19,491 nt of DNA from NCBI GenBank assembly GCA_040902425.1, contig JBBDXI010000078.1, forward strand, positions 1-19,491, in the 5' to 3' direction. The notes under the pieces were generated by a model, which had not been told where the DNA came from, ran no database searches, and saw nothing but the letters and a program-made list of their open reading frames with translations. Below, piece by piece: positions 14,601 to 19,491 of the stretch; positions within the stretch are counted from its first letter, which is position 1; each line of letters opens with the position of its first letter. This DNA comes from JBBDXI01 sp040902425. GTDB lineage: Bacteria; Planctomycetota; Phycisphaerae; Phycisphaerales; UBA1924. The translations under genes were made by a program, and so were the position numbers.

Positions 14601-16201
14601 TGATCATGCAGAGCCGCTTCGCGGAGGCCGAGGCCGTCTTCCGAAAGGTCCTCGACGCCGGCATTGCCGACCCCCGCTTCGCCATCCGCAAGAGCCTCAT
14701 CGAGTGCCTCCTCCTCCAGGGCCGCAGCGCCGACGCCGAGGCCATGCTCTCCCAGATCGGCGAGGGCGCCGAGCAGGACATGCAGCTCGTCGCCCAGCGC
14801 GCCACCGCCCTCCGCGCCCTGGGGCGCGCCCGCGACGCCCGCGACCTGCTCGACCGCACCATCTCCCGCTACCCCGAGGAGCCCGCCCCCTACCTGCACC
14901 GCGCCCGCCTCTCCCTCGCCGACCCCGCGCTCAGCTCCGACGCCGTCGCCGACCTCAACGCCGCCATCCGCCTCAGCCCCTCGTTCTGGCAGGCCCTGCG
15001 CGCCCGCGCCCAGGTCGCCTGGGGCCAGAAACGCTACGCCGACGCCCTCAAGGACTGGGACGCCGCCGTCAAGGCCTTCCCCACCTTCGACGACCTCCGC
15101 TGGGAGCTCGTCGAGCGCCTCCTCGCCCAGGGACGCGAGCGCGACGCCGCCGTCGCCGCCGAGGACGGCGCCAAGCTCCGCCCCGGCGATGCCCGCTACC
15201 TCGCCGCCGCCGCCGCCCGCTTCGAGCGCGCCGGCCAATGGGCCCGCGCCGCCGAGTTCTACAAGCAGGTCCTCGCCCTCGCCCCCGGCGAGGAGGCCGC
15301 CGCCCTCTGCCTCAACGCCATGCTCAGCGCTGTCCCCCCGCTCCTGGCCGACGCCGAGCGCATCCTCGCCACCCCGGGCCTTGAGGTGGACAAGTCCATC
15401 CGCCTCCTCCTCGCCCGCGCCGCCGTCCGCAAGCTCCAGTCCCGGGAGCCGCAGATGCGCGCCGACCTCCTCGCCGCCTTCGACCTCGTCCGCGACCCCC
15501 AGACCTTCACCCAGTGGTTCGAGGGCATGCGCCGCGTCGTCGGCTCCCCGGTCGCCGCCGTGGCCCTCGTCGACGCCCTCCGCCCCCACGAGTCACTCGC
15601 CGAGTGGGTCGCCCTCAGCCGCGCCGTCGCCCTCCTCGACGACACGCCCCAGCGCGCCGAGTCCGTCCGCCAGCTCAGCGCCCTGGCCGCCAGCGCCCGC
15701 GACCCCGGCGTTCGCCACAACGCCGCCATGGCCGCCGCCACCACGCTCACCCGCGACAAGAAGTTCGAGGAAGCGGTCGCCGTCGGTCGTCACGGCCTGG
15801 CGGTCGCCCCCGACGACGTCATGCTCAACAACAACACGGCCTATATCCTCTCCGAGGAGCTCAACCGCCCCGCCGAAGCGCTCGCCATGGCCGAGAAGGC
15901 CCTCGCCGCCGCCCCGGCCAGCCTCGAGATTATCGACACCGCCGCCTCCGTTTACTGGCGCCTCGGCCAGCGCGAGAAGGCCATCCAGACCGCCTCCACC
16001 GCCCTCAGGCTCTCCCGCAACGACGCCGATAAGTTCAGGCTGATGCTCAAGCTCGGCCGGTGGAAGCTGGAAATGGGGGACACATCCGGCGCGGCCGGGA
16101 TCCTCGGCATGCTCCGCGAGCTCGCCGCCGAGCTCACCTCGCTCACGCCCGACGAAACCGCCTCGTTCGCCGACCTCCAGAAGGACATCGAGGCACGCTG
16201 A
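11657..16201 (+). CDS. Giant membrane-anchored tetratricopeptide-repeat protein
   Basis: The 1514-aa protein has a short cytoplasmic start and a transmembrane helix (9-31, FVVILSLSLVLVFALSAGVFIY). The rest is an Ala/Arg/Leu-rich helical repeat region extending to the C-terminus. Typical TPR units are visible at about 35-60 (GDEALAKGAIADADEFYSVA), 770-835 (LLGDACMRLGRGQDAVAAYR), 1080-1140 and 1390-1460 (NTAYILSEELNRPAEALAMA). It is the largest gene of the operon, 42 bp after the EpsI-like gene and 29 bp before the kinase-like gene. TPR proteins of about 900 aa (PrsT/PEP-TPR type) accompany other exosortase loci. This one is much longer and has a helix anchor rather than a lipobox. A scaffold role in assembling the export machine is inference. 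ATG 11657 is preceded by AGGAAAG. Confidence 0.85.
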   Translation: MASRVNIRFVVILSLSLVLVFALSAGVFIYVKGKSADRYIRLGDEALAKGAIADADEFYSVAVHKDRTNVFYLTKWRAARELKVPQSDTEYSGEYQMYLYGILNSLARLQRHNTEAQRDYLQALLEHVSAYGRSRESWEFLVQEVEASLAGVEPEQPPQVRRFRGLATAGLMAVGAEVPRDRLETAQADLAAALAANPRDFEAAEQLDYIYRVLAERARAGGNRDELRALLEKSAAVVRSVVAAEPGDPSVMMIRLMADAGATDFAEDPTGTIAGQRQARAVALDALRPRVAEVRAALVATDANALRMPVVLRFIRLAPMLDRQAGAEHAQAVLDHVLTAHPDQAELLVLRARNLAALGRLDEAIAVHGAVLELARRPVSLRGLTLMETQRRARFEQANLAVGAAALATAEQRPAAMESARAYRAKLAGDVAERSPELIYIDAKIMFVSGDLRGAQAALTEFVRTPGDIRDQVADAHQLIASIAMMLNPPQLGLARDTYRLVLQERPGAVQIMVALAGVEMALENRSAAAELYRAVLEIDPQNAVAGARLPLLQGRTEDPVIRVLLDAEALARGSGATLGDARAAAALVEAALERHAHDPRLVRAAVQLRLNAGEREAAERLLAKGIALHPADEGLKAVQRSMKVTGSLEGALAALEESGATPLDMALNRKRIYESYDKPAEARAALDEAARIAPDDPRVLESRFVEALLKPDLPEAARLADHAAKLNADSADGDTYRARLQIGQGNLRDAAALLERAAKRGNATPALLRLLGDACMRLGRGQDAVAAYRQAVDLNPADIVSIRFHVAALAQTGRRQEALSAARAAESLARRDPLFLNMWLDLEAEAGNTNFARERREEVLASDPANAGNTGALADLFIRERNWDRARALIDSLRSTRDSINAALLDARWHTARNDLPRASTLLGDFVAALPESERAAGHMHISRFLLQAGQPDAALASMRQAAPFQDPKTMPVDLEIGDTLIMQSRFAEAEAVFRKVLDAGIADPRFAIRKSLIECLLLQGRSADAEAMLSQIGEGAEQDMQLVAQRATALRALGRARDARDLLDRTISRYPEEPAPYLHRARLSLADPALSSDAVADLNAAIRLSPSFWQALRARAQVAWGQKRYADALKDWDAAVKAFPTFDDLRWELVERLLAQGRERDAAVAAEDGAKLRPGDARYLAAAAARFERAGQWARAAEFYKQVLALAPGEEAAALCLNAMLSAVPPLLADAERILATPGLEVDKSIRLLLARAAVRKLQSREPQMRADLLAAFDLVRDPQTFTQWFEGMRRVVGSPVAAVALVDALRPHESLAEWVALSRAVALLDDTPQRAESVRQLSALAASARDPGVRHNAAMAAATTLTRDKKFEEAVAVGRHGLAVAPDDVMLNNNTAYILSEELNRPAEALAMAEKALAAAPASLEIIDTAASVYWRLGQREKAIQTASTALRLSRNDADKFRLMLKLGRWKLEMGDTSGAAGILGMLRELAAELTSLTPDETASFADLQKDIEAR

Positions 16202-16230
16202 CGCGCCCGCTCATCAACGAAAGACCCGAC

Positions 16231-18423
16231 ATGGCCACCATCCCTACCAGCCGACCCGCCATCCCCCTCTCCCGCCCCGGCGCGCCCTCCACCCCCGGCG
16301 CCGCCTTCGCCGCCGCGCCCGTCGTCGACCCCGTCAAGCTCGTCAAGAAGTACAAGTGGCTGCTCATGGCCGCCGCCGCCGCCGGCGTCTTCCTCGGCAC
16401 GGTGACCCACTACGCCCTGCTCTACACCTACCCCATCTACACCGCCCAGATCTTCTACAAGGTCTTCCCCCTCGAGGACAACCGCGGCCACGGCAACCCC
16501 GCCATGGGCTCGGAGGAGGAGCTCAAGCGCTTCATCGCCACCGAGGTCCACGTCCTCAACTCCGACCGCATCATCGACAAGGCCGTCAACGACCCCCGCC
16601 TCATCCGCGAGGCCCCCAAGTGGTCCGGCCAGTTCATGGTCGGCGCCGCCCTCGACACCACGCTGGCGGCCAAGGCCCTGAAGAAGAACCTCAGCTCCGG
16701 CGCCCTGGGCGAGTCCAACTTCATCCGCATGAGCTTCTGGTGGCGCGACAAGGTCGAGGCCACCGCCGTCGCCCGCGTCGTCGGCCAGGCCTACGCCCGC
16801 GACCGCCAGCTCACCGCCACGGGCGACCTCACCGACCGCCGCTCCTCCCTCACCCGCTCCATCGAGGACATGGGCGTGCAGATCCAGAACAAGCAGAAGG
16901 ACCGCCAGCGCATCCTCCAGGAGCAGAAGGTCGAGTCCCTCGACGAGCACCTCAACGAGGCCAACACCGCCATCCGCAACATCCAGGACCGCCTCGTCGA
17001 CGTCCGCATCCAGCGCGAGGCCATGGTCGTCCAGCGCAACCGCCTCCAGGCCGAGCGCGACGCCCCCACCCTCACCTACCCCGACGCCATGCGCAAGCGG
17101 GTCGATGACGAGCAGGGCATCCAGCGCATCAAGGCGTCCATCAACGAGCTGGAGGCCCACCTCACCGCCCTCCGCAAGTCCCTCAGCGAAGACCACCGCA
17201 CCATCCAGCGGCGCCGCCGCGAGCTCGAGGGCCAGCAGCAGCAGCTCGACGCCGAGCGCCAGCGCATGCTTGGCCAGGCCTTCGACGCCGAGCTGGAGAC
17301 GTACAACTCCCAGGTCTCCATGCTCGACGCCCAGGAGGACGACCTCCTCAAGAAGCTCGAGATCCACAAGGCCCGCGCCGGCGAACTCACCCAGATCCTC
17401 CAGCAGGTCAAGGACCTCAGCACCGAGATCGACCGCCTCACCGCCACCAAGTCCGGCCTCCAGGAGGACCTCCAGCGCCTCGACCTGGGCACCCGCCAGA
17501 ACCGCGTCTACCTCTACCAGGACGCCCAGATCCCCCCCTCGCCCACCTTCCCCCGCCTCACCATCCTCATCCCCCTCGGGGCCATCCTCGCCGTCGGCCT
17601 CGTCGTCGGCGTCGTCGTCCTCATCGAGATCGTCGACCAGCGCGTCAAGACCCCCGCCGACATCGCCGCCCTGGGGCGCACCCGCGTCCTGGGCATCGTC
17701 CCCCACGCCGGCGAGGACCCCGGCGCCCCCCAGCGCGTCGAGACCGTCTTCCGCGACCTCCCCTCCGGCATCCTCGCCGAGAGCTACCGCCAGGTCCGCG
17801 CCGCCGTCCTCAAGCGCATGCAGCAGGCCGGCCACAAGACCCTCCTGGTCATGTCCGGCATGCCCGGCTCCGGCGCCACCAGCGTCGTCTGCAACCTCGC
17901 CTTCTCCGTCGCCCTCGCCGAGGAGAAGGTCCTCGTCATCGACGCCAACTTCCGCCGCCCCGCCCTCCACCGCATCTTCGAGGCCCGCGAGGGCAAGGGC
18001 CTCTCCGATGTCCTCACCGGCGCCGCCACCCTCGCCGAGGCCGTCCAGACCACCGCCACCGAGGGCCTCCACGTCCTCACCGCCGGTTCCGCCGACAACC
18101 GCCTCTTCGAGCGCCTCAGCAACTCCAAGATGACCGACCTCCTCCGCGAGGCCGCCGGCCGGTACGACCTGGTCCTCATCGACGTCGCCCCCGCCATGGT
18201 CGCCGGCGACGCCGTCGGCCTGGCCAACCGCTGCGACGCCACCATGCTCGTCGTCCGCGCCATGGGCGAGAAAAAGGGCCTCGTCGCACGCCTCCGCAAC
18301 GAGATCGCCGAGACCCGCACCGACTTCCTCGGCGTCCTGGTCAACGCCGTCCGCAGCGCCACCGGCGGCTACCTCCGCGGCAACATCCGCGCCAGCCACA
18401 GCTACCAGAACGGCAAGGAATAG
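16231..18423 (+). CDS. Wzz / BY-kinase-like polysaccharide co-polymerase with atypical P-loop
   Basis: The 730-aa protein combines a Wzz part and a cytoplasmic CpsD/Wzc-like ATPase part. Transmembrane helices lie at about 43-66 and 443-467, enclosing a periplasmic domain with long coiled coils (about 200-425) and the proline motif PPSPTFPRL (435-443) before the second helix. The ATPase part has the oligomerisation motif E517-SY-R520-QV-R523, Walker A' KVLVIDANFRRP (566-577, D571) and Walker B YDLVLIDVAP (645-654, D651). The P-loop reads GMPGSGATS (543-551): the invariant lysine of GxGK(S/T) is alanine (A549, codon GCC at 17875-17877). The C-terminus has only Y714 and Y725 instead of a tyrosine cluster. 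It may still bind nucleotide or act as a structural pseudokinase controlling chain length. ATG 16231 starts 29 bp after the TPR gene, with only a weak ribosome site. Confidence 0.9.
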   Translation: MATIPTSRPAIPLSRPGAPSTPGAAFAAAPVVDPVKLVKKYKWLLMAAAAAGVFLGTVTHYALLYTYPIYTAQIFYKVFPLEDNRGHGNPAMGSEEELKRFIATEVHVLNSDRIIDKAVNDPRLIREAPKWSGQFMVGAALDTTLAAKALKKNLSSGALGESNFIRMSFWWRDKVEATAVARVVGQAYARDRQLTATGDLTDRRSSLTRSIEDMGVQIQNKQKDRQRILQEQKVESLDEHLNEANTAIRNIQDRLVDVRIQREAMVVQRNRLQAERDAPTLTYPDAMRKRVDDEQGIQRIKASINELEAHLTALRKSLSEDHRTIQRRRRELEGQQQQLDAERQRMLGQAFDAELETYNSQVSMLDAQEDDLLKKLEIHKARAGELTQILQQVKDLSTEIDRLTATKSGLQEDLQRLDLGTRQNRVYLYQDAQIPPSPTFPRLTILIPLGAILAVGLVVGVVVLIEIVDQRVKTPADIAALGRTRVLGIVPHAGEDPGAPQRVETVFRDLPSGILAESYRQVRAAVLKRMQQAGHKTLLVMSGMPGSGATSVVCNLAFSVALAEEKVLVIDANFRRPALHRIFEAREGKGLSDVLTGAATLAEAVQTTATEGLHVLTAGSADNRLFERLSNSKMTDLLREAAGRYDLVLIDVAPAMVAGDAVGLANRCDATMLVVRAMGEKKGLVARLRNEIAETRTDFLGVLVNAVRSATGGYLRGNIRASHSYQNGKE

Positions 18424-18441
18424 CCCCTCCAGCCCGCCCCA

Positions 18442-18473
18442 GGTCCCCAGTGGGGCAGGCGTCCCGCCTGACC
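18442..18473. repeat. GC-rich palindromic repeat of a type common in planctomycetes
   Basis: CAGGCG (18456-18461) and CGCCTG (18465-18470) form a perfect 6-bp stem with loop TCC. Just before it, CCCC (18445-18448) can pair with GGGG (18452-18455). The motif GGGGCAGGCGTCCCGCCTG is one I associate from memory with an abundant interspersed repeat of planctomycete genomes. Lying 20-50 bases after the kinase-like stop, it might act as an mRNA-stabilising or attenuating hairpin ahead of the epimerase. Confidence 0.4.
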
Positions 18474-18482
18474 GGACAGCCC

Positions 18483-19491
18483 TTGACCCCCCCACCGTCC
18501 ACCCCCCCCGCCGGCCGCCCGCCCCGCCGCGTGCTGGTCACCGGCGGCGCCGGCTTCATCGGCTCCCACCTCACGGGCGCCCTCCTCGCCCGCGGCGACC
18601 ACGTCACCGTCGTCGACAACCTCTCCACCGGCCGCCGCCAGAACCTCCCCGCCTCACACGAGCGCCTCCGCTTCCTCGAGGCCGACCTGACCGGTGCCCT
18701 CGCGGCCTTCGGCCAGGGCGAGACCTTCGACGAGGTCTACCACCTCGCCGCCGCCGTCGGCGTCGGCCTCATCACCGCCGACCCCATCCGCTCCATCGAG
18801 ACCAACGTCGAGCAGACCGCCGCCCTCCTCCGCTTCGCCGACGCCCACCCGCCCGGCGCCCGCCCGCCCACGCTCATCGCCTCCAGCTCCGAGGTCTACG
18901 GCAAGGCCGCCAAGAGCCCCTTCTCCGAGGATGACGACGTCCACTACGGCCCCACCACCGTCCCCCGCTGGTCCTACGCGTGCAGCAAGGCCATCGACGA
19001 GTACCTCGCCATCGCCCACCACCAGAAGCACGGCCTCCCCGCCGTCGTCGCCCGCTTCTTCAACACCGTCGGCCCCCGCCAGGTCGGCGACTACGGCATG
19101 GTCCTCCCCCGCTTCGTCGCCGCCGCCCTCGCCGGGCGCGACCTGACCGTCTTCGGCGATGGGTCCGCCTCCCGCTGCTTCTGCGATGTCCGCGATGTCG
19201 CCGCCGCCCTCCCCCGCATGCTCGCCGCCCCCGCCTGCCACGGGCGCATCTTCAACCTCGGCTCCGATCGCCCCATCACCATCGCCGCCCTCGCCGACCT
19301 GGTGACCGCCACCCTCGGCTCACGCTCGGGAAGGAAGTTCCTCCCCTACGCCGAGGCCTACGGCCCCGCCTTCGAGGACCTCCGCCAGCGCCAGCCCGAC
19401 CTCGCCCGCATCAAGGCCGCCATCGGCTTTGCGCCCCGCATCCCCCTCGAGCAGTCCATCCGCGACCTCGCCGGGTCCCTCGGGTGGGGGG
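18483..19491 (+). CDS. NAD-dependent nucleotide-sugar epimerase/dehydratase (extended SDR), partial at the window end
   Basis: The frame is open from TTG 18483 to the last base (336 codons, no stop), close to the full family length of about 310-340. The Rossmann motif is TGGAGFIG (20-27). The catalytic Ser region is SSSEVYG (134-140), and Y165-ACS-K169 provides the YxxxK pair. FNTVGPRQ and VFGDGSASRCFCDVRDVA are typical of UDP-glucose 4-epimerase, UDP-glucuronate decarboxylase and dTDP-glucose dehydratase relatives. Which sugar it converts cannot be told from these motifs. It should supply a nucleotide sugar for the polysaccharide exported by the preceding genes. TTG 18483 gives a Pro-rich leader of 16 residues; GTG 18531, directly before LVTGGAG, is an alternative. 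No ATG precedes the Rossmann motif. Confidence 0.88.
   Translation, partial: MTPPPSTPPAGRPPRRVLVTGGAGFIGSHLTGALLARGDHVTVVDNLSTGRRQNLPASHERLRFLEADLTGALAAFGQGETFDEVYHLAAAVGVGLITADPIRSIETNVEQTAALLRFADAHPPGARPPTLIASSSEVYGKAAKSPFSEDDDVHYGPTTVPRWSYACSKAIDEYLAIAHHQKHGLPAVVARFFNTVGPRQVGDYGMVLPRFVAAALAGRDLTVFGDGSASRCFCDVRDVAAALPRMLAAPACHGRIFNLGSDRPITIAALADLVTATLGSRSGRKFLPYAEAYGPAFEDLRQRQPDLARIKAAIGFAPRIPLEQSIRDLAGSLGWG

Noticed and set aside
11630..15589. Very long minus-strand open frame (1319 codons) opposite the TPR gene
   Set aside because: It is a shadow of the GC-biased codons of the plus-strand TPR protein. Its translation is Gly/Ala/Val/Glu/Asp-rich without domains, and the plus-strand frame has a TM helix and TPR motifs.
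15952..18495. 847-codon minus-strand frame opposite the Wzz/kinase-like gene
   Set aside because: Low-complexity Ala/Gly/Val/Asp/Glu translation with no motif. The plus strand encodes clear Walker motifs and TM helices.

Overview
The window is very GC-rich (about 70 %, with strong G/C preference at third codon positions). Its gene content resembles a planctomycete, most likely of the Phycisphaerae type. The pointers are an exosortase/EpsI polysaccharide-export cluster with very large TPR and coiled-coil proteins, a BY-kinase-like protein with an unusual P-loop, TTG and GTG starts, and short hairpin and GATGTCG-type repeats that I associate from memory with planctomycete genomes. Two runs of exactly ten Ns (3086-3095 and 6946-6955) mark scaffold gaps, so this is a draft or metagenome assembly. 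The taxonomic assignment is inference.

Layout. (1) Positions 1 to about 1760 are the right-hand end of an integrated mobile element. They hold the tail of an unknown gene, a small frameshifted gene, a 24-bp palindrome, a tyrosine-recombinase integrase, candidate arm-type repeats, and finally the 3' portion of a tRNA-Thr(CGT) without its 5' half, which is the expected signature of an attachment site. (2) Positions 1761-3147 are chromosomal: a structured leader, an exported protein with a secretin/STN-like domain, and a hairpin whose loop is lost in a scaffold gap. (3) Positions 3148-7794 are four minus-strand genes, listed in order of transcription: lipA (lipoyl synthase, interrupted by a short repeat insertion and the second gap), a lipoprotein, a stand-alone HD-GYP protein, and a coiled-coil/Wzz-like two-TM protein. 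(4) Positions 8080-19491 are a plus-strand operon: Wza-like outer-membrane export lipoprotein, exosortase, EpsI-like protein, a 1514-aa TPR protein, a Wzz/BY-kinase-like protein, and a nucleotide-sugar epimerase cut by the window end.

How the parts fit. The plus-strand operon encodes the core of an exopolysaccharide export machine: outer-membrane channel, inner-membrane co-polymerase with a regulatory ATPase-like domain, and sugar-nucleotide supply. It is coupled to an exosortase system that processes and anchors C-terminally tagged surface proteins. The minus-strand Wzz-like coiled-coil protein and the HD-GYP phosphodiesterase candidate could feed into the same surface programme. No glycosyltransferase, flippase or recognisable PEP-CTERM substrate lies in the window, so those must be outside it. 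The most notable observations are the integrase/tRNA-fragment att junction, the repeat element inside lipA with a possible 4-bp target duplication, and the absence of the P-loop lysine in the BY-kinase-like protein.
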